Positions 1 to 8,005 of a stretch of DNA of 16,798 bases are shown here, piece by piece. The notes under the pieces are model-generated. The model worked only from the letters and a program-made list of their open reading frames with translations, was not told where the DNA came from and searched no databases. Each line of letters starts with the position of its first letter. The first letter of the stretch is position 1. This DNA is from SYIM01 sp041182885. Its GTDB lineage: Bacteria; Pseudomonadota; Gammaproteobacteria; Burkholderiales; Burkholderiaceae_E. The stretch is from NCBI GenBank assembly GCA_049423065.1, contig JBMSQB010000092.1, positions 1-16,798 on the forward strand, read 5' to 3'. The position numbers and the translations under genes are program-made.

Positions 1-63
1 GGCGCAGCCAGTCGATCCGCCACCCTGCTCCCGCCCCGGCCGACGCGCCCCCAAAGAAGCGAA
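1..63 (+). repeat. Left arm of a 63-bp inverted repeat framing the cluster
   Basis: Bases 1-63 match the reverse complement of 16723-16785 at 60 of 63 positions. The mismatches are at 26, 27 and 49, and similarity stops at 64. The arm lies 65 bp before the first gene. The left end of the repeat may be cut off by the window edge, because position 1 corresponds to the centre of a 12-bp palindrome found intact in the right arm. I see no coding or transposase signature in it. It could be a dispersed intergenic repeat, an element terminus or a recombination site; the sequence alone does not decide. Confidence 0.9.
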
Positions 64-128
64 GCCCGATTTGCGGTATCGTCTCGCGCTCCTTTTGGCC
101 CCACAACCCTCAGCGGGAAGGTGACAGT

Positions 129-1316
129 GTGAAGTGCGTGATCGCGGGTGCAGGCGTGGCCGGTTGCATCGTGGCGAGGGCGCTCGCCCGGGTGCCCGAT
201 CTGGAGGTGATCTGCCTGGAACAGGTCGCGGCGAGCGACCATTCAGAGTCGGGCACCGGCCTCAACGTCGGCCCCAATGCGGTTCGCGCGCTGCTCGAGC
301 ATGACCCGCAGCTGCATGCGGCGGTGCTCGCAAGGAGCTATCCCTGGCACACCTGGCGAATCTCGCTGACCGACGGCACCGAGCTGCTGCGTCTGCCCCT
401 CTCGGAGGTGGCCGACAATCCGGGGATCCGGATCCGATGGTCGGAACTCTATGCGGCGCTGCGGGGCGAGGCCGCCGGACTGATCCGCTATGACAGCCGC
501 ATCACTGCCGTTGGCCGCACAGCAGCAAACGGGCGACTGAGCCTCGAGGTTGATACCTCAGGCAAGTCCGAGCGCATTGACGATATCGATCTGCTGGTTG
601 CCGGGGATGGCCGCTATTCACTGGTCCGGAAGCTTCTCGCTGGCGCGCCCGTGATCACCCAGCATGGCGTGGTGATCTTTCGCCTGCTCGTACCCGATAC
701 CTCAGGCGGCCTGATCGACGACTACGAGCAGTGGTTCAATGGCCCCCACCGGCTGCTCGCCTTTCGTGTGCCAGGCGAGGCGGTTTACATCGCGGGTACC
801 TTTCCCATCGAACCCGGTGCGCCGGTTCCCGACGGCGCCCGTGATGGCGCGTGGCTGGCCTCGCTTTACACGCCGCACAACCGTCCTCCTTCGGCGCAAT
901 GTGCCTGGATGATCGGGCAGATCCGCGACAACGTCGACAGCATCCACTGGGCGCGTCTGCAGGAGTCGCCCCCGCTTTACGCGCTGCCTGGTGCGCCAGT
1001 GCTGCTGCTGGGCGATGCGGCACACGGCATGGTGCCTACGCTTGGACAGGGCGCGACCCAGGCGATTGAAGACGCATGCGTCGCGGCGCACCTGCTCGAG
1101 GCGGGGCTTCGCGAACCGCGCGCCGACGTGGCCACGCTGATCACGCGCTTTGCGGCGCTGCGTGATGAGCGGATCCGGTTCGCGATGCAGTTTTCGCTTG
1201 AGGCGAGCGATACCCTGATGGCAGGCGCCGATCCGGTCGCAGGCACGCTTGCCAAATCCGAGCCCGCCTTTCTCTCGCAGCTGGAAAGGCTGTATCGCGA
1301 CATCACCCGCGTCTGA
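129..1316 (+). CDS. FAD-dependent aromatic/heterocycle monooxygenase (group A flavoprotein hydroxylase)
   Basis: A 395-residue protein of the usual length for single-component, NAD(P)H-dependent flavin hydroxylases of the salicylate / 6-hydroxynicotinate / urate hydroxylase type (PF01494 family). Visible motifs are the N-terminal Rossmann GAGVAG at 7-12, the central DG motif (GDGRYSLVR, 159-167) that contacts FAD and NAD(P)H, and the GD motif (GDAAHGMVP, 295-303) that binds the FAD ribityl. No signal peptide or membrane segment is seen, so it should be cytoplasmic. The start is GTG at 129, preceded seven bases earlier by GGGAAGG. It is followed after 9 bp by a ring-opening amidohydrolase and probably forms an operon with it, so an N-heterocycle is a likelier substrate than salicylate. 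Family is certain; substrate and hydroxylation site are inference. Confidence 0.9.
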   Translation: MKCVIAGAGVAGCIVARALARVPDLEVICLEQVAASDHSESGTGLNVGPNAVRALLEHDPQLHAAVLARSYPWHTWRISLTDGTELLRLPLSEVADNPGIRIRWSELYAALRGEAAGLIRYDSRITAVGRTAANGRLSLEVDTSGKSERIDDIDLLVAGDGRYSLVRKLLAGAPVITQHGVVIFRLLVPDTSGGLIDDYEQWFNGPHRLLAFRVPGEAVYIAGTFPIEPGAPVPDGARDGAWLASLYTPHNRPPSAQCAWMIGQIRDNVDSIHWARLQESPPLYALPGAPVLLLGDAAHGMVPTLGQGATQAIEDACVAAHLLEAGLREPRADVATLITRFAALRDERIRFAMQFSLEASDTLMAGADPVAGTLAKSEPAFLSQLERLYRDITRV

Positions 1317-1325
1317 GGCGCCGCC

Positions 1326-2438
1326 ATGCGAGCCAGTGTCCATCGCTTTACCATGCGCGACCCGTCGGATGTGTCGCAGCTCGCAGCCGCAATCGATGCT
1401 GGTCAGATCGACGCTGCGCATATCGTGGCCTTCATCGGTAAAACCGAAGGTAACGGCCTGGTCAATGATTTCACCCGGGGCTACCTGGTCCAGTCGCTGT
1501 CGCTCCTCCTCGCCCACCGACTCGGCACGCGTCCGGAAGCGATCGCGCAGTCTGTGGTTTTTGTGTTTTCGGGCGGAACCGAGGGCGTGCTCTCGCCGCA
1601 CTACACCGTGTTCTGTGTTGATCCGTCGCCCGTTTCAAAGGGGTCGGTCGGCAAGCGCCTCGCGATTGGCCGTGCGCTCACGCGCATCCCGCGCCCCGAG
1701 GAAATCGGCACCTGTTCGCAGGTCGCACTGGTCGCCGATGCGGTCACGCGTGCCATGGCCGAGGCTCGAATCACCGATCCCGCCGATGTGCACTTCGTGC
1801 AGGTGAAGGGCGGTTGCGTCACCGCAGAAGGCGCACGCGATGCGCGTTCGCGCGGCGTAGCGCTCGCGAGCGCCGATCCCAATCGCTCCATGACCCTGTC
1901 GCGGGTCGCGGGCGCCTTCGGTGTCATGCAGGCGCTTGGTGAACGCAGCGCCGCTCAAATCGATGAGTCCCTGTTTCTTGCCCGACCCGATATCTGGAGT
2001 GGGCGAGCGAGCGTGTCATCGGGTATCGAGGTCACGATGAACGAGGTGGTGGTGTTCGGTAACGCCGACGGCTGGGACAGCGACTTCGTCATCGCGCACC
2101 ACACCATGACCGATGCGCTCGACATCAACGGGGTCTACGCCTGCCTCGATCAACTCGGCATCGACTGTCGGGGCGACAGCCGGGCACCCGCGCTCGAACG
2201 GATCGCCTGTGCCCTGGTCAAGTGCGAGCCCGATGCGAGCGGCGTTGTGCGCGGCCACCGCCACACCATGTGGCAGGACGGTGACATTCATGCCCAACGC
2301 CATATCCGCGGGGCGGTGGGCGGCCTGGTTGCGGGTGTGCTGGGTGATACCCGTATCTTTGTTTCGGGCGGGGCCGAGCATCAGGGGCCGCCGGGTGGCG
2401 GGCTGGTCGCGCTGATCGCGCGTGCGGGCGACCCATGA
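1326..2438 (+). CDS. Ring-opening amidohydrolase, cyanuric acid hydrolase/barbiturase (AtzD/TrzD/Bar) family
   Basis: A 370-residue member of the small AtzD/TrzD/barbiturase family, whose known members open the six-membered cyclic triones cyanuric acid or barbiturate by hydrolysing an amide bond. The fold is three similar domains, each giving one Lys and one Ser around the ring. All three pairs are visible: K39 (GKTEGNG) with S82 (FSGGTEG), K161 (VKGGC) with S232 (SSGIEV), and K299 (LVKCEP) with S347 (VSGGAEHQGPPGGG). The conserved RGHRHTMWQDGDIHAQRH block at 309-326 is also typical. It lies 9 bp after the flavin monooxygenase and overlaps the amidase start by four bases (ATGA). Clustering with a molybdenum hydroxylase and an amidase, without atzG/atzH/atzF-like genes, favours a barbiturase-like role over cyanuric acid hydrolysis. 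A further trione substrate is possible. Confidence 0.93.
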   Translation: MRASVHRFTMRDPSDVSQLAAAIDAGQIDAAHIVAFIGKTEGNGLVNDFTRGYLVQSLSLLLAHRLGTRPEAIAQSVVFVFSGGTEGVLSPHYTVFCVDPSPVSKGSVGKRLAIGRALTRIPRPEEIGTCSQVALVADAVTRAMAEARITDPADVHFVQVKGGCVTAEGARDARSRGVALASADPNRSMTLSRVAGAFGVMQALGERSAAQIDESLFLARPDIWSGRASVSSGIEVTMNEVVVFGNADGWDSDFVIAHHTMTDALDINGVYACLDQLGIDCRGDSRAPALERIACALVKCEPDASGVVRGHRHTMWQDGDIHAQRHIRGAVGGLVAGVLGDTRIFVSGGAEHQGPPGGGLVALIARAGDP

Positions 2439-3859
2439 CCGGGGCAGCAGCCAGGCTGAACCCGCCCTGGCGCTTGAGCGCGGAGGCACTCGGTGCGCAG
2501 TTTTCTGCGGGCGCGCTGACCCCTTCCGAAGTGCTCGAAGCGGTGCTTGAGCGGGTGGCTGCCGTCAATCCCCGGATCAATGCGATCGTCACGCTCGATG
2601 CCGCGGGGGCGCGCGCGGCCGCAGCAGCCAGCACGTCGCGCTGGCGATCGGGACGCGCCCTGGGCCCGCTCGATGGAGTGCCGCTCACCATCAAGGACAA
2701 CCTGGAGGTTGGCGGGCTGCGCTGCACCTGGGGGAGTCCGGTGTTCGCGCAGCACGTTCCGCCTGTCGATGAATTGCCGGTGGCACGGCTGCGGGCGGCA
2801 GGCGCGGTCATTCTGGGCAAATCCAACTGCTCCGAGTTTGCGATGGTGGGTCACACCGACAATGCGGTGTTTGGCGTCACGCGCAATCCCTGGGATCTCC
2901 GGCTCACTGCAGGCGGCTCGAGCGGGGGAGCGGTTGCCGCAGTCGCGGCGGGTCTTGGGCCGCTCGCGCTGGGCACCGATGGCGGTGGGTCCACCCGGCG
3001 CCCTGCTGCGCATACCGGCCTGGTGGGCTACAAGCCCTCGGTGGGACGACTGGCCCGGGCGGGAGGACTTGCGCCGCTGTTTCTCCACTACGAGGTTTGC
3101 GGGCCGATCGGGCGTACGGTTGCCGATGTGATGTTGCTCGCTCGTGCGCTCGCCACCCCCCACCCGGACGACCCGCAGTCCCAGGCCTTCGTCAATCGCC
3201 CGATCGAGCCGTTGACGGATCCGGGGCGCCTGCGCATTTTGCACATTCCCACCTTTGGTCGCGCGCCGGTCGATCCCGTGATCGCGGCGCAGGTCGAGCG
3301 CGCCGCTGGCCGGTTCGCGTCCCTGGGCCATCGGGTTGAGCGTGCCCGCCACTGGGAAATTGCCGACGAGATCAATGAACGCTGGATGCAGCTGTCCCAG
3401 TGCGGACTGGCCCGCATGCTGCAGGCCCGCTCGGCGGATCGGGCGCTCCTGTCTCCGCTTGCGCAGGCCAACGCCGATGCCGGTGCAGCATTGCCGGGTA
3501 CGGCGGTCGTGGCCCTGCTCGAATCGATGCACAGGCTCGGGCAAGCGCTCGGTGAATGTCTGTCGCACCATGACGTACTGCTCACGCCCGCTACCGCCGC
3601 CTGGCCCTGGCCGGTGGAACAGAATTTCCCGGATTCGATTGCCGGGCAGCGGGTGGGGCCGCGCGGGCACGCGGTGTTCACGGGCTTTGTCAACGCAGCG
3701 GGTCTGCCCGCCATGGCGCTGCCCTGCGGACAGTCTGCCGCCGGTCTGCCCAATGGGCTTCAGCTGGTGGGCCGGTGGGCCGACGATGCGCGCCTCCTGG
3801 CGCTTGCCGCGCAGTGGGAGCGGGCAGAGCCCTGGCACGAACGCTGGCCCACGCTCTGA
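2435..3859 (+). CDS. Amidase-signature family hydrolase (candidate ureidomalonase-like or AtzE-like enzyme)
   Basis: A 474-residue amidase-signature enzyme of normal length. The Ser-cisSer-Lys triad is complete: K87 in TIKDN, cis-Ser S162 in GGSSGG, and nucleophile S186 in GTDGGGSTRRPA. The spacings of 75 and 24 residues equal those of fatty-acid amide hydrolase, so it should be active. Such enzymes cleave linear amides, carbamates and ureido acids; GatA-type transamidase subunits share the fold, but no gatB or gatC is near. The start ATG at 2435 overlaps the stop of the ring-opening amidohydrolase (ATGA), implying translational coupling and a consecutive step, probably cleavage of its linear product. 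Ureidomalonase of oxidative pyrimidine breakdown and 1-carboxybiuret hydrolase (AtzE) both belong to this family. AtzE needs the small partner AtzG, which is absent here. Confidence 0.92.
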   Translation: MTGAAARLNPPWRLSAEALGAQFSAGALTPSEVLEAVLERVAAVNPRINAIVTLDAAGARAAAAASTSRWRSGRALGPLDGVPLTIKDNLEVGGLRCTWGSPVFAQHVPPVDELPVARLRAAGAVILGKSNCSEFAMVGHTDNAVFGVTRNPWDLRLTAGGSSGGAVAAVAAGLGPLALGTDGGGSTRRPAAHTGLVGYKPSVGRLARAGGLAPLFLHYEVCGPIGRTVADVMLLARALATPHPDDPQSQAFVNRPIEPLTDPGRLRILHIPTFGRAPVDPVIAAQVERAAGRFASLGHRVERARHWEIADEINERWMQLSQCGLARMLQARSADRALLSPLAQANADAGAALPGTAVVALLESMHRLGQALGECLSHHDVLLTPATAAWPWPVEQNFPDSIAGQRVGPRGHAVFTGFVNAAGLPAMALPCGQSAAGLPNGLQLVGRWADDARLLALAAQWERAEPWHERWPTL

Positions 3860-3875
3860 GCGGCGATTGTGTTGC

Positions 3876-3890
3876 GGCGCCTGATGCGCC
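3876..3890. terminator. Weak hairpin between two convergent genes
   Basis: The 51-bp gap between the converging stops at 3859 and 3911 holds a GC-rich stem, GGCGC / GCGCC with a five-base loop, followed by a CCGGCCGG palindrome. It could act as a two-way terminator, but neither strand shows a run of T after the stem, so an intrinsic terminator is not demonstrated. Confidence 0.25.
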
Positions 3891-3910
3891 ATCCCGGCCG
3901 GTGATCGGGC

Positions 3911-5332
3911 CTAGTGCCCCGCGAAAAAACTGGCGATCCAGCGGTCGGTTGTTGACGCGGTGTACGCATCGGGCAATCCTCCGCCCGCGACATGCTCGCG
4001 CAGCGCAACCACGGCGGGCTCGAGGCCGGGTGCGTCGCGCAACGACAGGTCGCGAATTTTGGTGAGTACCCGGTCGGCCTCCAGCGGCCGCGCCGGGCTG
4101 CCGAGCGCGGCCTCACAGAATTCGGTGAGACGTTCGCCATCGTCGAGTTCAAGCGTGACCCGCGCGGGTCGGTCAAGCGGCCAGGGCTTCACCTCGGGCA
4201 GGAGCGACAGGCGGACGCGCGGCCGGAGAGCGAGAACAGCAGGATCGCGCAGGCTCGCATCAAGGAAGTTGTCGGGAGCCGCCGCGCCGTGCGCGAGCGT
4301 GGCGGCGATGGCGTGTGGAATCGAGAACTTGGCGCCCAGCGTGGTGTCGGGGGCTGCGTTGCTGAAGTTCATGGCCATGGCGGAGCCCTCCACCGTGACC
4401 TCGCGTACGCGAGCGCCGCCGCGCAGTTCGGGCCGGCGGGTGAAGATCGACTCGATCGCCTCCATGGCTGCGTGCGAATGGTGACAAGCACCATAGAGCT
4501 TGTGATAGCCATCGCAGGTGGTCCACTCCGAACCCAGTCCGACCACCAGTTCGTCGGCGCGTACCGCTGCGCCCAGTCCCCGGGTGAAGATGTCATACGG
4601 TCCGCCCGGCGTGCCCGCGATACCGATCCGTGCCAGGTCACAGGCGAAGATCCCCAACCATGACCCGGCCGCAGGCCATGCGTTTCGCACCAGCGCACCT
4701 TCGATCGGATGACTGTAGGGCCCGGGCGAGGCCATGCTGGCTGCGGTCGTGAGGGCACGGTGCAATTGCTCTGCACTGTAATTGCGGATGAGCGCCAGCC
4801 CCGCCGCCGCGCAGACCGTGTTCCACACCCCGTGCGGATGCAGGCGCGGCAGGGTGCCGTGCCAGGCGCGCGCAAAGCGGGTACCAATTTCGTAGGCGCC
4901 GATGGTGGCACGCAGCATCGCCGACAGGGGCAGTCGGCCAGCCTCGGCCGCGGCGAGGATGAGCGGCTGGCTGAGCGCACCGGGATGCACGGCGGTACGG
5001 GTGTACCCGTCGTCGAGTTCGTTCCAGGTGCTGGCAAGCCCGTTACCCACTGCCGCGTCGGTGAAGCTCACCCGCGGTGCACCGCGCGTAAAGAGTGTGG
5101 CCTCGCCTGCGCTCCCCGCTGCGAGCAACTGCTCGTGATAGGCGCGAAGCTCTGGCTCGTCGGCCGCCGACAGCATGGCGGCGATGTTGTCCCCCAGAAT
5201 CAGGACCGCTTGCGACAACACCCGCGGCGGCAACTGCTCGGGGCGCAGGCCCGCTGCCCAGCGGCTGAGCTCGGCCAGGCCGTCGGCCACTTCCGCGCGC
5301 AGGTGCGCATGCTCATCGGCCGCCGCGCTCAT
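3911..5332 (-). CDS. MmgE/PrpD family protein
   Basis: A 473-residue member of the MmgE/PrpD superfamily. Known members include 2-methylcitrate dehydratase, cis-aconitate decarboxylase and iminodisuccinate epimerase, all acting on small di- or tricarboxylates. Landmarks are NELDDGY and HPG (104-118), HPHGVWNT (165-172), the HKLYGACHHSH block (277-287) and AKFSIPHA (334-341). These correspond to the family's ELDD, HxHG, KxYxxCxxxH and KFSxP motifs. There is no signal peptide or membrane segment. Its ATG shares one base with the stop of the upstream molybdenum hydroxylase large subunit (TGATG), so the two are probably co-translated. By context it may act on a carboxylic acid formed after ring opening. 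It is not closely tied to methylcitrate metabolism, since no prpB or prpC is near. The precise reaction is unknown. Confidence 0.9.
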   Translation of the reverse strand: MSAAADEHAHLRAEVADGLAELSRWAAGLRPEQLPPRVLSQAVLILGDNIAAMLSAADEPELRAYHEQLLAAGSAGEATLFTRGAPRVSFTDAAVGNGLASTWNELDDGYTRTAVHPGALSQPLILAAAEAGRLPLSAMLRATIGAYEIGTRFARAWHGTLPRLHPHGVWNTVCAAAGLALIRNYSAEQLHRALTTAASMASPGPYSHPIEGALVRNAWPAAGSWLGIFACDLARIGIAGTPGGPYDIFTRGLGAAVRADELVVGLGSEWTTCDGYHKLYGACHHSHAAMEAIESIFTRRPELRGGARVREVTVEGSAMAMNFSNAAPDTTLGAKFSIPHAIAATLAHGAAAPDNFLDASLRDPAVLALRPRVRLSLLPEVKPWPLDRPARVTLELDDGERLTEFCEAALGSPARPLEADRVLTKIRDLSLRDAPGLEPAVVALREHVAGGGLPDAYTASTTDRWIASFFAGH

Positions 5333-7734
5333 CAGGCGGCCTTCGGGAGCCGAGCCTCGCGAAGCGCTCGCCAGACCTTTTCAGGCGTGAACGGCATTTC
5401 CAGATTGCGTACCCCCAGCGGGGCCAGCGCGTCGTGCATGGCGCTGGTGATGGCCGCTGGTGCACCGATGGTGCCCGATTCGCCGCAGCCCTTGACGCCC
5501 AGCGGGTTGTGCGTGCAGGGTTGGGATTCGTCGGTTTCAGAAATGAAATCGGGCAGCACATCGGCACGCGGCATGGCGTAGTCCATGAATGAGCCGGTGT
5601 AGAGCTGGCCCGTTTCGCGGTCATACACGGCCTGTTCGAACATGGCCTGTCCGATGCCCTGCGCAATGGCGCCGTGCACCTGACCTTCGACCACCACGGG
5701 GTTGATGACGGTGCCGATGTCGTCAACCACCACGTACGACGCGAGTGTGGTCATGCCGGTGGCAGGATCAATCTCGACTTCGCAGGCCTGCGCGCCGTTC
5801 GACCAGGTGAGGTTGGGGGGATCGAAGAAGGCATTGGAATGCAGCACCGGCTCCATGCCTGCCGGAAGGTTGTGGGCATAGGTGACCGCGCGCGCGACAT
5901 CGGCCCAGCCAATCACCGAATCGGTACCGGCGACCCGGAATTCTCCCTGGCCGTCGACCACGCGATGCTCCACGTCGGCTTCGGCCGCCTCCAACAAGTG
6001 CGCGGCAAGCTTCTTCGCCTTGGCGAGCAGCTTGTCGGCGGCCATGGTGATGGCCGAGCCGGCGATGACCATGGAGCGCGATCCGAAGGTGCCCGTGCCG
6101 TACGGGACGCGGCCGGTGTCGCCTTCCACCAGTTCGATCATGGATAGCGGCACGCCGATCCGGTCGGCAAGCACCTGCGCAAAGGTGGTGGCGTGCGCCT
6201 GGCCATGGCTGTGCGTGCCGCACATCACCAGAAGGCTTCCGTCGCAGCCCACCCGGATATCGGCTGAATCGAAAAAGCCCGCGCGTGCGCCGAACATGCC
6301 GGCGTATTTGGAGGGGGCCACGCCTGAGCTCTCAACGAAATAGCAGATGCCGAAGCCGCGGATTCGGCCGCGGGCTTGGGCTTCACGCCGGCGCTTTTCG
6401 AACCCGGCGTAGTCGGCAAGGACCAGCACACGGTCGAACAGGCGAACGAAATCGCCGGTGTCGTAGGTGGGGCCGACCGGGGTGGAGTAGGGCATGGCCG
6501 CGGCGGGAATGAAATTGCGTCGGCGAAGCTCCATCCGATCGATCCGCAGCGTGCGCGCGGCCTCTTCCACCAGACGTTCAAGCACGAAGCACGCTTCGGG
6601 GCGGCCGGCACCGCGGTAGGCGTCGGTCGGCACGGTGTTGGTGAACATGGCACGCACTTCAGCGTGAATCGCCGGAATGCGGTAGGGGCCTGACAGCACC
6701 GCGGTGTAGACCGTGGTGGGCACTGCAGCCCCCACAGTGGAGACATAGGCGCCCACTGCGGCAAGCGTGGAGACCCGCAGGCCGAGGAACCGTCCGTCGG
6801 CATCCAGAGCGAGCTCGGCGCGGGTGACATGGTCGCGGGCGTGGTAATCGCTCACGAAGGCTTCGCTTCGGGTGGAGACCCACTTGAGTGGGCGCTCGAG
6901 CTTGCGCGCTGCCCATGCCAGCACGATCTCTTCGGGATAGTGCTTGCCCTTGGTGCCGAAGCCGCCACCCACGTCGGGCGCAATCACGCGGACCGCGTTT
7001 TCGGGAAGATCAAGCTGTTCGGCAACAAATTTCCGGATATGGTGAGGCACCTGGCTGGCTGTCCAGATGGTGACCGCGTGGCCATCCAGCCCGCGGGTGG
7101 GCGAGGCCTGGGCGATGACCGCCCGAGGCTCCATCGCCGCGCAGATGATTCGATGGTTCACGATGTCGACCGCCACCTTGTGGGTGGCGCGAGCAAAGGC
7201 TTCGTCGACCGGCGCGCGGGTGCCCCGCTCGAACTGTACGCAGACATTGCCCGGCGCCTCGGAATGGAGCTGCACGGCCCCGGCCGCCGCCGCATCGCGA
7301 ACATCGGCCACCGCGGGCAGCGGCTCCCAGTCAATGGCAACCTTGTCGGCGGCGTCCAGTGCCTGATTGCGGGTGGCCGCCACCACCATGGCTACCGCCT
7401 CACCCACATGACGGGCCGTGCCACGCGACAGCCCCCAGCGGGGCGGCTCCTTCATGACGCTGCCGGCCACGCCGGGAATGCGCCACAGCGGAATCATGGT
7501 GCCGACTCGGTCGGCCGCCATGTCGGCGCCCGTGTAGACCGCCACCACACCCGCGCAGGCCAGCGCCTCGGTGGTGTCGATCGAGCGGATGTTCGCGTGC
7601 GCGTGCGGCGAACGCACGAAGGCACAGTGGAGTTCGTCGTGAAAAGACAGGTCGGAGACGTACTGGCCGCGGCCGGTAAGAAAGCGCCGATCTTCGCGGC
7701 GCAGGACTGACGCGCCGATTCCTTCTGGGTGCAT
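5332..7734 (-). CDS. Xanthine dehydrogenase-type molybdenum hydroxylase, large (molybdopterin-binding) subunit
   Basis: An 800-residue catalytic subunit of the CoxL/XdhB class, binding the molybdopterin cytosine dinucleotide or related cofactor and hydroxylating N-heterocycles or aldehydes with water oxygen. Visible motifs are the N-terminal GASVLRREDRRFLTGRG (7-23), VGGGFGTKG (255-263), the loop AYRGAGR (372-378), GTHSHGQAH (506-514) and the C-terminal GCGESG with probable catalytic base E752. AYRGAGR marks 'form II' CoxL-like proteins; the true CO-dehydrogenase loop AYRCSFR is absent, so it is not a CO dehydrogenase. The frame is open to 8238, but the start chosen is ATG at 7734: it has GGAG six bases upstream and begins at the family N-terminus, whereas the extension crosses the divergent control region. 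Its small and medium subunits are encoded on the other strand at 10741-12033. Confidence 0.93.
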   Translation of the reverse strand: MHPEGIGASVLRREDRRFLTGRGQYVSDLSFHDELHCAFVRSPHAHANIRSIDTTEALACAGVVAVYTGADMAADRVGTMIPLWRIPGVAGSVMKEPPRWGLSRGTARHVGEAVAMVVAATRNQALDAADKVAIDWEPLPAVADVRDAAAAGAVQLHSEAPGNVCVQFERGTRAPVDEAFARATHKVAVDIVNHRIICAAMEPRAVIAQASPTRGLDGHAVTIWTASQVPHHIRKFVAEQLDLPENAVRVIAPDVGGGFGTKGKHYPEEIVLAWAARKLERPLKWVSTRSEAFVSDYHARDHVTRAELALDADGRFLGLRVSTLAAVGAYVSTVGAAVPTTVYTAVLSGPYRIPAIHAEVRAMFTNTVPTDAYRGAGRPEACFVLERLVEEAARTLRIDRMELRRRNFIPAAAMPYSTPVGPTYDTGDFVRLFDRVLVLADYAGFEKRRREAQARGRIRGFGICYFVESSGVAPSKYAGMFGARAGFFDSADIRVGCDGSLLVMCGTHSHGQAHATTFAQVLADRIGVPLSMIELVEGDTGRVPYGTGTFGSRSMVIAGSAITMAADKLLAKAKKLAAHLLEAAEADVEHRVVDGQGEFRVAGTDSVIGWADVARAVTYAHNLPAGMEPVLHSNAFFDPPNLTWSNGAQACEVEIDPATGMTTLASYVVVDDIGTVINPVVVEGQVHGAIAQGIGQAMFEQAVYDRETGQLYTGSFMDYAMPRADVLPDFISETDESQPCTHNPLGVKGCGESGTIGAPAAITSAMHDALAPLGVRNLEMPFTPEKVWRALREARLPKAA

Positions 7735-7761
7735 GCCGGACTCCAATGTCTGAACAACGCT

Positions 7762-7784
7762 GCAACAAAACCGGAATTGTTTGC
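7762..7784. promoter_or_regulatory. Imperfect palindrome near the minus-strand start
   Basis: GCAACAA and TTGTTTGC face each other around AACCGGAA, matching with a one-base bulge. It lies about 28-50 bases upstream of the molybdenum subunit start at 7734, where a repressor or LysR-type activator site could sit. This is a candidate operator only. Confidence 0.25.
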
Positions 7785-7833
7785 TCCCGACTGGTGCAAG
7801 CCACGCCGGTCGGGGCGGCAGCAGGCACGACTC

Positions 7834-7871
7834 GCGTTCGTTTGCGGTGCATTCGACCCATAAACGAACGC
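7834..7871. promoter_or_regulatory. Perfect 10-bp inverted repeat, candidate operator
   Basis: GCGTTCGTTT (7834-7843) and AAACGAACGC (7862-7871) are exact reverse complements separated by 18 bp, so equivalent positions lie 28 bp apart, somewhat under three helical turns. It lies about 100 bp from the minus-strand gene and 230 bp from the plus-strand gene, a good place for a regulator of both. No T run follows, so a terminator is unlikely. Confidence 0.4.
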
Positions 7872-7951
7872 CAGTCGGTATACATGAAGCAGAATTCCCG
7901 CCAGATTGAACCGGCCCGTGAATTGCTTGATGATCCTGCATGTCGCTCGAT

Positions 7952-7969
7952 CCCGAGTGTAGACTCGGG
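7952..7969. promoter_or_regulatory. Short hairpin/palindrome CCCGAGT-N4-ACTCGGG
   Basis: Seven-base arms match exactly around a GTAG centre, about 130 bases upstream of the ABC receptor start. It could be an 18-bp operator for a dimeric regulator, or an RNA hairpin in the leader if transcription starts upstream. No T run follows on either strand. Confidence 0.35.
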
Positions 7970-7993
7970 TGCACTGCTTGGCAAAAGACCCTG

Positions 7994-8005
7994 CCGAAAT
8001 TTCGG
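7994..8005. promoter_or_regulatory. 12-bp perfect palindrome CCGAAATTTCGG
   Basis: An exactly self-complementary 12-mer about 94 bases upstream of the ABC receptor start. The position suits an operator near the plus-strand promoter. No cognate regulator is encoded in the window. Confidence 0.3.

Noticed and set aside
129..3859. Reading the left trio as a standard cyanuric acid (atzDEF-type) operon
   Set aside because: There is no AtzF, AtzG or AtzH counterpart, and a flavin monooxygenase and molybdenum hydroxylase would have no role in that pathway.
2381..3892. Long minus-strand frame of 503 codons opposite the amidase
   Set aside because: Composition is Arg/Pro/Gly-rich without family motifs, and the plus strand carries a complete amidase catalytic triad. 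It is a GC-driven shadow.
4709..5581. Plus-strand frame of 290 codons opposite the MmgE/PrpD and molybdenum subunit genes
   Set aside because: It crosses the TGATG junction of two well-supported genes and shows no family features.
7978..7994. Possible sigma-54 promoter (TTGGCA ... TGCC)
   Set aside because: The GG and GC elements are 11 bases apart instead of the required 10, and no sigma-54 activator is encoded nearby.
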